From a virus: a stretch of DNA of 23,886 nt. Of the stretch, positions 7,346 to 13,167 are shown piece by piece (position 1 is the first letter of the stretch; every line of letters starts with the position of its first letter). Position numbers and translations under genes: made by a program. The stretch lies in the IMG/VR virus record IMGVR_UViG_3300005860_000066, positions 1 through 23,886 of that record. One strand, written 5' to 3'. The notes beneath the pieces are model-generated. The model had not been told where the DNA came from and searched no databases. It saw only the letters and a list, made by a program, of their open reading frames with translations.

Positions 7346-7617
7346 AACTTCAAATCTTTTTAGAGGATGCGGGAAGGCCAGTTGCTTATTATCCTAAATT
7401 AGCAAAGTTTTTAGGGTCGGTAAATTCAGCAATCTTTCTATGCACTTATTGGGGAATAAAAGAATTTTCTAAGACTTCAAAAGAAATTGAGAAAGAAACT
7501 GGATTAACTTATAAACAGCAAAAGTTAGCAAGGAAAATATTGAAAGAAAGAGGATATTTAACAGAAAAGCGCGAGGGAATTCCACCCATAATTCATTATT
7601 CCATTAAATGGGGATAG
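7342..7617 (+). CDS. Winged-helix DNA-binding protein, 91 aa
   Basis: A compact protein whose middle reads TSKEIEKETGLTYKQQKLARKILKERGYLTEKREG. This is a typical winged helix: helix, turn at TGLT, a recognition helix with QQKLARKIL, and a beta-wing. Similar small domains occur in phage replication initiators and regulators. The N-terminus (LAKFLGSVNSAIFLCTYWGI) also resembles initiator N-terminal helices. It directly precedes the second, larger HTH gene and the putative origin, so a replication or regulatory role is likely. ATG 7342 overlaps the upstream stop and has the start motif. Confidence 0.65.
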   Translation: MKLQIFLEDAGRPVAYYPKLAKFLGSVNSAIFLCTYWGIKEFSKTSKEIEKETGLTYKQQKLARKILKERGYLTEKREGIPPIIHYSIKWG

Positions 7618-7635
7618 GATATTACTTTATAATGG

Positions 7636-7646
7636 GTCGCCATTAA
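7636..7646 (+). promoter_or_regulatory. Start motif GTCGCCATTAA for the initiator-like gene
   Basis: It ends 12 nt before ATG 7659, at the short end of the spacing range. Confidence 0.75.
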
Positions 7647-7658
7647 AAAAATAACAAA

Positions 7659-8396
7659 ATGGAAGAAGATATTCAAAAAAGTTTTTGGGCATTTATACCC
7701 TCTATGGCATTATCTGATAAAAATCTATGTTCTACAGAAAAATTGATGTTAGCAGAAATCTATTCTCTTGCTAATCAATATGGAATTTGTTACCCTTCTA
7801 ATAAACATTTTGCAGATTTATTCGATATTTCTGAAAGACTTGTAAGAAGATATCTTGCCCATTTACAAAAAGAAGGATGGATAGAAATAATATTAGAAGA
7901 AGGCTATAAACGAGTTATAAGAATTAACTTCTCCCCCCTGGATGATAAATTGAGAAATGGATACAAAAAGGTAAAGGGGGGGAGGAACTATAGTTCCGGG
8001 GGGGAGGAAATAAAGTTCCGGGGGGGAGGAACTATAGTTCCCCATAGAAATACATATAGAAATACATATAGAAATACACATAAAATATGTAATGAAACTA
8101 AGAAATCCCAAGCCGGTAGTGATAGCAAAAAAGAGAATATTCCATTAAAAGAAGAAATTGAAAAAAATACTGTTATTTGCAGTATTTGCCATCGAAGAGT
8201 GTTAAAAAGTAATGCTTTCGAGTTTTCTAAGGGAAAATACAAGTGTTCTGACTGCTTTAGAAGGGATATTGTAAAGAAAAAAGAAAAATTATTGGCTCGG
8301 CAGATTGTTCCTCCCCAAGAGCGGGCTGAAATGGAGGAAAAGATTGCTCGCTTGGAAAGAGATTTAAAAGCAGGTAAAAAGGTTGGAATTAAATAA
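7659..8396 (+). CDS. Replication-initiator-like protein: HTH domain, repeat linker, zinc ribbon
   Basis: A 245-residue protein. Residues 1-95 resemble the helix-turn-helix domain of phage and plasmid replication proteins (HTH_36 type): STEKLMLAEIYSLANQYGIC, then the recognition region FADLFDISERLVRRYLAHLQKEGWI. Residues 106-140 are a low-complexity linker (GGRNYSSGG, then RNTYRNTYRNT) encoded by two tandem repeat sets. Residues 174-199 form a zinc ribbon with CSIC and CSDC pairs, followed by a charged coiled coil (ERAEMEEKIARLERDLKAG). This matches lambda O: DNA-binding N-domain, origin within the gene, and a C-part that would contact helicase or loader. The last point is inference. A transcription-regulator role is the main alternative. 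Confidence 0.7.
   Translation: MEEDIQKSFWAFIPSMALSDKNLCSTEKLMLAEIYSLANQYGICYPSNKHFADLFDISERLVRRYLAHLQKEGWIEIILEEGYKRVIRINFSPLDDKLRNGYKKVKGGRNYSSGGEEIKFRGGGTIVPHRNTYRNTYRNTHKICNETKKSQAGSDSKKENIPLKEEIEKNTVICSICHRRVLKSNAFEFSKGKYKCSDCFRRDIVKKKEKLLARQIVPPQERAEMEEKIARLERDLKAGKKVGIK
7976..8041 (+). repeat. Three tandem 22-bp iterons
   Basis: Each unit is seven Gs followed by AGGAACTATAGTTCC. Units at 7976-7997 and 8020-8041 are identical; the middle one (7998-8019) has two substitutions that break its palindrome. Each perfect unit holds the 14-bp palindrome GGAACTATAGTTCC. The 22-bp period is about two helical turns and is not a multiple of three, so each copy is read in a different frame; the conservation is of DNA, not protein. 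Confidence 0.9.
8044..8079 (+). repeat. Three tandem AT-rich 12-mers
   Basis: ATAGAAATACAT is repeated three times with one change in the last base pair of the third copy, starting two bases after the iterons. It encodes RNTY-RNTY-RNTH. AT-rich 12- or 13-mers next to initiator sites are typical DNA-unwinding elements. Confidence 0.9.
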
Positions 8397-8472
8397 GATT
8401 AGCAAGGTGGCAGTAGGAGCGAGAAGGGGGAAGAAGTTTAAGGGAACGAAAGAGAGGATAGCACACTATAAG

Positions 8473-8495
8473 ACGGGGGATTATCCCCCGTTTTT
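8473..8495 (+). terminator. Intrinsic terminator upstream of the nuclease/protease cassette
   Basis: ACGGGGGA pairs with TCCCCCGT around a TTA loop and is followed by TTTTT. The 76 nt before it, after the initiator stop, are purine-rich and hold no gene I can support. Confidence 0.85.
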
Positions 8496-8498
8496 AAT

Positions 8499-8527
8499 TT
8501 GACTTTTAAAAAATTTTAATCTATAAT
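8499..8527 (+). promoter_or_regulatory. Promoter of the nuclease/protease cassette
   Basis: TTGACT at 8499-8504, 17 nt, TATAAT at 8522-8527. Its AT-rich spacer is nearly the same as that of the promoter at 10117, so the two may be related by duplication or answer the same regulator. Confidence 0.8.
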
Positions 8528-8545
8528 GAGGGTAGAAACTCTATA

Positions 8546-8555
8546 GGGAGGTGAT
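8546..8555 (+). promoter_or_regulatory. Shine-Dalgarno GGGAGGTGAT
   Basis: Near-perfect complement of the 16S 3' end. It places the start at ATG 8560; the in-frame GTG at 8551 is inside the binding site and so is not the start. Confidence 0.85.
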
Positions 8556-8559
8556 AAGA

Positions 8560-9213
8560 ATGTTGAATAAACTCCTTGCAGACTATTGCAGGAAGGTGTA
8601 TCTATCTGGACATTCAGAACCAGTCCAGATAGGTGTGTATCGTCCATCTGTCTTATCCTGGTCCTGTATCAGGAAGCAGTGGAATTACTACAAATTCTTA
8701 TCTGGGAAAAAAGCAGAGGAAATCCCAGATGATATTATCCTCTTGCTTGCAGGCGGAGTAGTATTCCACCGCTTGATACAAGGACTAAAAGATGAACAAG
8801 GAAGACCTTACTGGGATAAGACAGAGATTGAATGCTCCATAGAAGTTAATGTTGCAGGAGGAGAAAAGATTAAAATCATAGGACACGCTGATGCTATAAG
8901 AGGAAAAGGAATGGATAAAATAGTCTACGAGTTTAAGCATGTTAGGCAACTTCCTAACAAGCCACAATTCCCGCATCTCCTGCAACTAAACTTCTATTTA
9001 GGAGCATTGGGTGTTAATAGGGGAAGCTTGCTTTATGTAGGATATCTTCCTCATGGGGGTTTGGCTGTTAAAGAGTTTGGCTGGCTTTATTCAAACTGGC
9101 ACATGGAACATTTAATTGCAAGGGCACAGATGTTGCATACCTTGTTAATCCACAATGAGGCTCCTCGCTGTAGTTGTAAAAATAGAGTTCACGAACTCGG
9201 ACAACTAATTTAA
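8560..9213 (+). CDS. Cas4-like PD-(D/E)XK nuclease
   Basis: A 217-residue protein with the Cas4/RecB-type nuclease order: C36 in SWSCIRKQWNYYK, H70 in GGVVFHRLIQG, D111 in IGHADAIRG, E124 and K126 in VYEFKHV, and Q142 in LLQLNFYLG. Two C-terminal cysteines sit at 204 and 206 (CSCKNR). Typical Cas4 proteins use one N-terminal and three C-terminal cysteines for an iron-sulfur cluster; here only two C-terminal ones are seen, so the cluster is doubtful. The chemistry would be metal-dependent DNA cleavage. No cas1, cas2 or CRISPR array is present. The gene is richer in GC-ending codons than its neighbours, uses a Shine-Dalgarno site and is co-transcribed with the protease. It may serve recombination, or be defence or anti-defence; context favours an acquired accessory role. 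Confidence 0.75.
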   Translation: MLNKLLADYCRKVYLSGHSEPVQIGVYRPSVLSWSCIRKQWNYYKFLSGKKAEEIPDDIILLLAGGVVFHRLIQGLKDEQGRPYWDKTEIECSIEVNVAGGEKIKIIGHADAIRGKGMDKIVYEFKHVRQLPNKPQFPHLLQLNFYLGALGVNRGSLLYVGYLPHGGLAVKEFGWLYSNWHMEHLIARAQMLHTLLIHNEAPRCSCKNRVHELGQLI

Positions 9214-9222
9214 GGAGGTGAT
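9212..9222 (+). promoter_or_regulatory. Shine-Dalgarno AAGGAGGTGAT
   Basis: It overlaps the nuclease stop codon and sets the protease start at ATG 9227, eight bases after AGGAGG; GTG 9218 and ATG 9221 lie in or too close to the site. Confidence 0.85.
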
Positions 9223-9226
9223 GAAA

Positions 9227-9952
9227 ATGTTGTTGACTCGATGCTCTAAACGCGGGATTGTATTGCATAAGGTGGGAAAAATCAAAGATGTGGAGATGAG
9301 GGCAGTGAGAGGAATAAGACCCTTTATTTTTGTAAGGGAGCAGAATAAGGTTATGGACTATCCAATCCCAACGCCGCATTTACTTCCACTTCCATTCAGA
9401 CGCTTCTGCTGTTTTATAGGAGTTGCGACCCCAGAAGGAACTTGGTTAGGTTCAGGAGTTCTAACAGAGTTGGGAATTATCTCGGCCTTTCACTTGTTTC
9501 GATATCCGCGCATAGAAGAGGCTTGGGCTACATTCATCCTGGAGAATGGAACACTGACAAGTTTCAATCTTTACGATGTCTTAGCAGAAGAACCATCACA
9601 GGATTTCATAATTCTACTCCCACCACACCTATCTGGATACTTCAAACCAGTTAAGCTTGGATGGTATAGTCACGTTCCTTTCAACAAAAAGCACATTGTG
9701 GGATTTGGATGTCCAGAAGGTCTGTTAGGAACTATCTGGAGGCCGGAATATGTTGCATCAGATAACTACATGCTTTACACCAAAGGCTTTGCTTGCGGTG
9801 GAGTTTCAGGAGGAGGAATGTTCACTCTCTATAACAATGAATGGTATCTATGGGCAATCAACTCGGTTTACTTCCTTCAGTCTCGAACACTGATTTCCAG
9901 AATGGTAAGATTCAAGGAAAGGAAAACAGGGCGGAGAAAACCCACGAGATAA
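9227..9952 (+). CDS. Trypsin-like serine protease
   Basis: A 241-residue protein with the trypsin-fold triad in the right order and spacing: H89 in GIISAFHLF, D126 in EPSQDFIILLP, and S194 in GFACGGVSGGGMF (GxSGG). The strand before the histidine (GVATPEGTWLGSGVLTE) is the usual one for trypsin-like and S1C/HtrA-like cores. There is no signal peptide and no PDZ domain, so it likely acts in the cytoplasm. Its only partner is the upstream Cas4-like nuclease, 13 nt away. Trypsin-like domains joined or linked to nucleases are known in bacterial conflict systems, which makes a defence or superinfection-exclusion role plausible; prohead maturation is the main alternative but it lies far from the head genes. 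Base composition and ribosome site differ from the phage norm. Confidence 0.75.
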   Translation: MLLTRCSKRGIVLHKVGKIKDVEMRAVRGIRPFIFVREQNKVMDYPIPTPHLLPLPFRRFCCFIGVATPEGTWLGSGVLTELGIISAFHLFRYPRIEEAWATFILENGTLTSFNLYDVLAEEPSQDFIILLPPHLSGYFKPVKLGWYSHVPFNKKHIVGFGCPEGLLGTIWRPEYVASDNYMLYTKGFACGGVSGGGMFTLYNNEWYLWAINSVYFLQSRTLISRMVRFKERKTGRRKPTR

Positions 9953-9972
9953 ACTTCGTGGGACAACTCCGC
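9931..9972 (+). other. Two-tier hairpin across the protease stop codon
   Basis: GCGGAG (9931-9936) pairs with CTCCGC (9967-9972), and inside it CCCACGA (9941-9947) pairs with TCGTGGG (9956-9962), separated by an AAAA/ACAA internal loop. There is no U-tract, so it more likely protects the mRNA 3' end or affects termination. Confidence 0.6.
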
Positions 9973-9974
9973 AA

Positions 9975-10029
9975 AGGGGGGCCAAGATAAAAGAGTGAAC
10001 AAAGACAAGAAGAACCTGAGGGCCCCCCT
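9975..10029 (+). terminator. Long-loop inverted repeat, possible terminator
   Basis: AGGGGGGCC (9975-9983) pairs with GGCCCCCCT (10021-10029) around 37 nt of purine-rich loop; CTCTTT follows. The U-tract is weak, so it may be a boundary element rather than a terminator. Confidence 0.5.
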
Positions 10030-10082
10030 CTTTAAATTGTAGATAAATTGTGGATAAGATATAAAAAACATAGATTTTATAA

Positions 10083-10103
10083 GCCCTTTTATAGGGCATT
10101 TTT
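10083..10103 (+). terminator. Small hairpin and T-tract
   Basis: GCCCT pairs with AGGGC across a five-base loop, followed by ATTTTT. A short, moderate terminator insulating the next promoter. Confidence 0.5.
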
Positions 10104-10116
10104 AATTTGTGAAAAT

Positions 10117-10145
10117 TTGCATTTAAAAAATTTTTAATTTATAAT
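10117..10145 (+). promoter_or_regulatory. Promoter of the DNA-metabolism gene run
   Basis: TTGCAT at 10117-10122, 17 nt, TATAAT at 10140-10145. The predicted start near 10152 is upstream of the start motif at 10165, so that motif would be transcribed. Confidence 0.75.
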
Positions 10146-10164
10146 GATATCAGAAAAATAAAAG

Positions 10165-10174
10165 GTCGAATTAA
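10165..10174 (+). promoter_or_regulatory. Start motif GTCGAATTAA
   Basis: A short form with one variable base. It ends 14 nt before ATG 10189. Confidence 0.8.
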
Positions 10175-10188
10175 CAGATAATAGAACA

Positions 10189-10623
10189 ATGCCAGAAGAA
10201 ATCAGAATACCATATTCAAAAGTGGTAATACAGGGAGTAAAATGTAGATATTGTGGAAAAGGATTTGATGCTCCAGTAATTTTGGATGAAGAAGGAAATG
10301 AAGAGGTTATAGATGTTTGTGATGAATGTGCAAAAGATATGGCCTATGCTCAAGCTTATGATGAATTAAAAGAGAAGGTTGTTTTTGAAAACAAAACTTG
10401 GTCGGAATTAGCAAAAGAAAATAAGATGAATGAAACGCTGGGGAAACGGCAATATATCAAATTAGAACCTGCTCAGAAAATTTTTAATACGCTTTTGATG
10501 ACATTGGGAGGAGAATGGTTAAAAGAGAATGTAGAGAACAAAGAAAAACTTATAAATTTAGTGAAATTAGCAGTTGATTTAGCAGACGAATTAGTTGAAA
10601 AACTTTATAGAGAAAGCCAATAA
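10189..10623 (+). CDS. Zinc-ribbon protein, 144 aa, unknown
   Basis: The N-terminus has two cysteine pairs, CRYC near residue 19 and CDEC near residue 44, which form a likely zinc ribbon. The rest is helical (KIFNTLLMTLGGEWLKENVE and LIKLAVDL-like segments) and acidic-basic mixed. I recognise no family. It heads a run of about ten short overlapping genes. An internal ATG at 10426 is in frame and has its own near-perfect start motif, so a short form without the zinc ribbon may also be made. Confidence 0.65.
   Translation: MPEEIRIPYSKVVIQGVKCRYCGKGFDAPVILDEEGNEEVIDVCDECAKDMAYAQAYDELKEKVVFENKTWSELAKENKMNETLGKRQYIKLEPAQKIFNTLLMTLGGEWLKENVENKEKLINLVKLAVDLADELVEKLYRESQ
10401..10411 (+). promoter_or_regulatory. 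Internal start motif GTCGGAATTAG
   Basis: One base off the consensus. It ends 14 nt before an in-frame ATG at 10426, which would yield the C-terminal 65 residues of the zinc-ribbon protein. Confidence 0.4.
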
Positions 10624-10634
10624 GTCAGAATTAA
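10624..10634 (+). promoter_or_regulatory. Start motif variant GTCAGAATTAA
   Basis: It follows the stop of the zinc-ribbon gene and ends 13 nt before ATG 10648; the fourth base is A instead of G. Confidence 0.7.
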
Positions 10635-10647
10635 ACAAAAATAAAAA

Positions 10648-10854
10648 ATGGATAAAAAATTAGAAAATAAAATTAAAGAGATTGCTAATGAAATTATGGC
10701 TGATATAGATGGATATATGAATAAGTATAAACAGCAAATAGAAGAGTTTAATCAAAAATTAGAAAAACTTTGTGATGATTTAACACGAGTAAATGTTGCC
10801 TTGAAATATACATTAGAACAAATAAAGTCGGTATTAAATGAAAGCGAGAAATGA
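10648..10854 (+). CDS. Small coiled-coil protein, 68 aa
   Basis: Nearly all helix with heptad spacing of I, L and V (KIKEIANEIMADIDGY, then QQIEEFNQKLEKLCDDLTRV). It likely forms a homodimer. No catalytic motif is present. It overlaps the next start by four bases (ATGA), suggesting coupled translation. Confidence 0.6.
   Translation: MDKKLENKIKEIANEIMADIDGYMNKYKQQIEEFNQKLEKLCDDLTRVNVALKYTLEQIKSVLNESEK
10827..10837 (+). promoter_or_regulatory. Start motif GTCGGTATTAA
   Basis: It lies in the last codons of the coiled-coil gene (SVLN) and ends 13 nt before ATG 10851. Confidence 0.75.
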
Positions 10855-11129
10855 AAAAGTATTGGGTAGGATACAAAATAAAAACTGATTTTCCAGATGT
10901 TGATATTGAAAATGGATTTTATGTAATTGCAAAAAATGATGAGGAAGCAAAACAAAAAGCATACAAAATGGCAGAAGAAGTATTTGGAGGATTTGATAAC
11001 TTTGATGAGATTTTTGAAAATGAATTCTTTATAGAAGAGGAAAGAGAAAGAAGAGAGTCGAAATTAATTAAAGAAATAAAAAATGGAGAACAATTTTTTA
11101 ACATTAAAAGAAATACAAGGAAAAACTAA
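10851..11129 (+). CDS. Hypothetical acidic protein, 92 aa
   Basis: Starts KKYWVGYKIKTDFPDVDIEN; contains FYVIAKNDEEAKQKAYKMAE, which looks like a small alpha/beta fold of the kind often annotated as unknown in phages. The C-terminal 15 residues overlap the next gene in a different frame by 47 bases. The overlap region carries the start motif for that gene and is lysine/arginine-rich. Confidence 0.55.
   Translation: MKKYWVGYKIKTDFPDVDIENGFYVIAKNDEEAKQKAYKMAEEVFGGFDNFDEIFENEFFIEEERERRESKLIKEIKNGEQFFNIKRNTRKN
11057..11067 (+). promoter_or_regulatory. Start motif GTCGAAATTAA
   Basis: Embedded in the upstream coding region (SKLI) and ending 15 nt before ATG 11083, which itself lies within the upstream gene. 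Confidence 0.75.
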
Positions 11130-11277
11130 ATTGCCTTATAGAACAGTTTATTATCTGTTGAAAAAATTTGGTATCAAGACAATACAATATGGAGTTAGAA
11201 ATAAAAAATATGATTTCAATCAATTCTTGTCGGAATTAAAAAAGAATTATCCAAAATGGGAAATAAAAGATATATAG
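11083..11277 (+). CDS. HTH excisionase/MerR-like DNA-binding protein, 64 aa
   Basis: The sequence LTLKEIQGKTKLPYRTVYYLLKKFGIKTIQYGVRNKKYDFNQFLSEL, described here in pieces, matches the HTH_17 or excisionase type: helix LTLKEIQ, helix-turn-helix LPYRTVYYLLKKF, then a wing and the YDFNQFLSEL strand-helix. Such proteins act as small DNA-bending or regulatory factors. It overlaps its neighbours by 47 and 22 bases. It could regulate this operon or serve in excision, but no integrase is seen. Confidence 0.65.
   Translation: MENNFLTLKEIQGKTKLPYRTVYYLLKKFGIKTIQYGVRNKKYDFNQFLSELKKNYPKWEIKDI
11229..11239 (+). promoter_or_regulatory. Start motif GTCGGAATTAA for the resolvase gene
   Basis: It encodes LSEL in the HTH gene and ends 16 nt before ATG 11256. 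Confidence 0.75.
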
Positions 11278-11672
11278 CAGGCAGAAATTTTGAGTATAAG
11301 ATTAAAAAATGGTTTGAGAAAGATGGGTCAATTGTAATCAGAAGTGCGGGTTCACATTCTATGTTTGACTTGGTTGTTCTTTCTCCTTCAACAGATTTAT
11401 GGAGAATTGAGTTTTGGCAATTAAAAAAGAATACAACAGAAGAGGAAGTGATTAAGATTATAAGAGAAATAGGGGAAAAATTAAATTTAAAAGAAGATGT
11501 TATTATGAATTTTGAGGAATACGAATTGATACCCTCCTCAAAAACAAAAGTTGCATATCTTCAAAAATTGGGAGGTTTTTATACTAGCGGAATAAAAATT
11601 ACATTAAGATTTGGTGTAATTTATACGCTTAAAAAGAAAAATGAAAGACGCAATAAAAAAGTTTCTAAATAA
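11256..11672 (+). CDS. Holliday-junction-resolvase-like nuclease (Hjc type)
   Basis: A 138-residue protein with the order seen in Hjc-type PD-(D/E)XK enzymes: GRNFEYKIKKWFEKDG (first acidic residue, Glu in FEYK), VIRSAGSHSMFDLVVLSP (the R-S-A-G-S loop and the catalytic Asp in FDLVV), then RIEFWQLKK. The last motif would be E-x-K in the canonical family; here it is E-F-W-Q-L-K-K, so the lysine is shifted or replaced by Gln, as some relatives do. The role would be cleavage of four-way junctions during phage recombination or packaging. The C-terminus is very basic (KKKNERRNKKVSK). The start is set by the motif at 11229. Confidence 0.6.
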   Translation: MGNKRYIAGRNFEYKIKKWFEKDGSIVIRSAGSHSMFDLVVLSPSTDLWRIEFWQLKKNTTEEEVIKIIREIGEKLNLKEDVIMNFEEYELIPSSKTKVAYLQKLGGFYTSGIKITLRFGVIYTLKKKNERRNKKVSK

Positions 11673-11892
11673 TAATAAAGATTGGAAATTGGTGAAAATT
11701 GTTAAACCATCTGAAAAAACTAAAAAACGATTGAATTTACCAGATGATATGAGATATTATGTAGAAATAAATGTAAAAACTGGAGAAGTCAGATGCGATT
11801 GTATGGGCTATTTAACTCACGGACATTGTAAACATGCAAAAGAAATAGAAGATTTTATAAAGTCGGCATTAAATAAACAAAAAGAAAAATGA
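11641..11892 (+). CDS. SWIM-type zinc finger protein, 83 aa
   Basis: Residues 52-66 read CDCMGYLTHGHCKHA, the CxCx(n)CxH signature of SWIM zinc fingers, which bind DNA or protein and occur in recombination-linked proteins. The N-terminus is basic (KKFLNNNKDWKLVKIVKP). It overlaps the resolvase gene by 32 bases in another frame. A weak motif-like GTGTAATTTA at 11614 ends 17 nt before the start and is only a partial match. A role in DNA metabolism is likely by context. Confidence 0.65.
   Translation: MKDAIKKFLNNNKDWKLVKIVKPSEKTKKRLNLPDDMRYYVEINVKTGEVRCDCMGYLTHGHCKHAKEIEDFIKSALNKQKEK
11862..11872 (+). promoter_or_regulatory. Start motif GTCGGCATTAA
   Basis: It encodes SALN at the end of the SWIM protein and ends 16 nt before ATG 11889. 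Confidence 0.75.
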
Positions 11893-12224
11893 ACTGGAAA
11901 AAAGAATTAAAGGAAATACTCTTTAAAAAGAAGTGGTGGAAAAGAATAGTAAATTATGGTGATTATTTAAAGGTTAGAAATCTTATAGAAAGATTGTTGC
12001 AAGAAATGAAGAAAAAGGTAGAAGAAAAATTTGAAAATTTTATAAAAGAAGCAGAAATAAAATGTAGTGAAATGTATAACGAGGGAAGAAGAATGGGTTG
12101 GGGCGAAGGCTTCGCCGAAGGTTTTAAGGAGGGATTAAAAATGGGAATTAGGGTAAATTTAGAACAAGCATTTAAAAAGGGGTCAAAATTAACAAAACCT
12201 AAAAGAAATGGAAAAAGCAATTAA
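11889..12224 (+). CDS. Helical protein with glycine-spaced repeats, 111 aa
   Basis: The first 60 residues are basic helix (KKELKEILFKKKWWKR). Residues about 62-85 read EGRRMGWGEGFAEGFKEGLKMG, a four-residue glycine period (G-x-x-x-G) that resembles the repeats of Yae1-like or flagellar assembly FliH-type proteins. I do not assign a function. It overlaps both neighbours. Confidence 0.5.
   Translation: MNWKKELKEILFKKKWWKRIVNYGDYLKVRNLIERLLQEMKKKVEEKFENFIKEAEIKCSEMYNEGRRMGWGEGFAEGFKEGLKMGIRVNLEQAFKKGSKLTKPKRNGKSN
12182..12192 (+). promoter_or_regulatory. Start motif variant GTCAAAATTAA
   Basis: It encodes SKLT in the upstream gene and ends 15 nt before ATG 12208; the fourth base is A. Confidence 0.65.
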
Positions 12225-12684
12225 AAAATTCTTACGAAAATATCCAGCATCTTATCCATTTAGTTTTATCTCATTCAAGCCCAAAGAACCAATAGAAGTT
12301 TTATGGTGGGGAGTTCAAAAAGAAACAACAATAATTGATAAATCAGGAAAAGAAAAAGAAGTTATTCAGTTATTAGTTTTTGATGGAAAAGATAAAAAAT
12401 TTAAGATTATAACAACATCGGCAAGGTCATTATTAGAAAAACTTTCAGAAATTGAAGATGAGAATGAAAACGAATGGAATAAAGGAATGGCAAGTCTTAT
12501 AAAAATCACACAGATTAAAGAACAAAGATTAGATAAAAGATTTACAACAAGATATGAGGTTGAAAAATTAGAAAATGTATTTCGGGAGATTATGGGAAGA
12601 AAAGAGGAGATAGGGATGGCAGAAGATATATTTTTGCAAGGAGAAGAAGAAGCAGAAGAAGAGCCTTGGGTAGAAGTAGAATAG
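12208..12684 (+). CDS. Possible single-stranded DNA-binding protein
   Basis: A 158-residue protein with a beta-rich middle (IEVLWWGVQKETTII, EVIQLLVFDGKDKKFKIITT, MASLIKITQIKEQR, FTTRYEVEKL) consistent with an OB fold. It ends in an acidic tail, EEAEEEPWVEVE. Single-stranded DNA-binding proteins combine just such a fold and acidic tip, and the gene sits among resolvase, SWIM and HTH genes. No clear family signature is visible, so the call is an inference from architecture. A dead-end alternative is an unrelated beta-rich phage protein. Confidence 0.45.
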   Translation: MEKAIKKFLRKYPASYPFSFISFKPKEPIEVLWWGVQKETTIIDKSGKEKEVIQLLVFDGKDKKFKIITTSARSLLEKLSEIEDENENEWNKGMASLIKITQIKEQRLDKRFTTRYEVEKLENVFREIMGRKEEIGMAEDIFLQGEEEAEEEPWVEVE

Positions 12685-12693
12685 TCGAATTAA
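12684..12693 (+). promoter_or_regulatory. Start motif GTCGAATTAA; decides start at 12709
   Basis: Its first G is the last base of the preceding stop TAG. The distance is 15 nt to ATG 12709 but only 3 nt to the in-frame TTG at 12697, so it supports the ATG. Confidence 0.75.
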
Positions 12694-12708
12694 GAATTGA
12701 AAACTAAA

Positions 12709-13131
12709 ATGAAAAAAAGAATAAAACTAAAACTCAAAGGAAAAATTAGTAAAAAAATTCAAAAACAAGTAGAAGAATTAGGCAATCAATTGGCAGATAC
12801 AATATCAAAAGAACACTTAAAAACAAAGGATATCACAACTCCAGACTATTTAACAGAGGTTATCAACGAATTTTGGTTTTCTTCCTCTCCTTTTGTGGGA
12901 ATGGATGGCGGAAATTTTTTGAAAATGATTAGGGAATTGGTATATAGCGTTAAAAAGTATGAAATCGAAAAAATCTTTGATTTTCTCGAAAAAGCACCCT
13001 CCGATAATCTAAAAAACATTATTGTAGGGCTTAGAAAACAATATGAAGCAATTTTTAATTTTGAGAAATGGAATTATGATATTAAGAATGATTATTTTGA
13101 TTATTTAATTAAAAAATATACCCAAGAATAA
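12709..13131 (+). CDS. Hypothetical protein, 140 aa
   Basis: The first 30 residues are very basic (MKKRIKLKLKGKISKKIQ), followed by a helical domain with DYLTEVINEFWFSSSPFVGM, NFLKMIRELVYSV and EKIFDFLEKAPSDN. There are no cysteines or catalytic signatures. I do not recognise it. It lies in the DNA-metabolism run; the basic N-terminus could contact nucleic acid. The preceding GTCG motif places the start at the ATG, not the upstream TTG. Confidence 0.6.
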   Translation: MKKRIKLKLKGKISKKIQKQVEELGNQLADTISKEHLKTKDITTPDYLTEVINEFWFSSSPFVGMDGGNFLKMIRELVYSVKKYEIEKIFDFLEKAPSDNLKNIIVGLRKQYEAIFNFEKWNYDIKNDYFDYLIKKYTQE

Positions 13132-13140
13132 TAATGGGAG

Positions 13141-13151
13141 GCCGAAATTAA
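13141..13151 (+). promoter_or_regulatory. Start motif variant GCCGAAATTAA
   Basis: It ends 16 nt before ATG 13168; the second base is C. Confidence 0.65.
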
Positions 13152-13167
13152 AAATTAAAAACTAAAA

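Larger units (their letters stand above)
7976..8079. other. Putative replication origin inside the initiator gene
   Basis: Three iterons and three AT-rich 12-mers are adjacent, and both sit in the linker of an HTH protein gene. This is the layout of lambda-type origins, where the O protein binds iterons within its own gene and the neighbouring AT-rich stretch melts. It could instead be an autoregulatory operator or a phase-variable linker. Confidence 0.6.

Noticed and set aside
8560-9213. CRISPR-Cas system suggested by the Cas4-like gene
   Set aside because: No repeat-spacer array and no cas1, cas2 or effector gene is present; tandem repeats at 7976-8079 have no unique spacers.
12104-12118. 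GGCGAA-GGC-TTCGCC hairpin
   Set aside because: It lies inside a glycine-repeat coding region and has only six pairs; no U-tract or partner element is seen.
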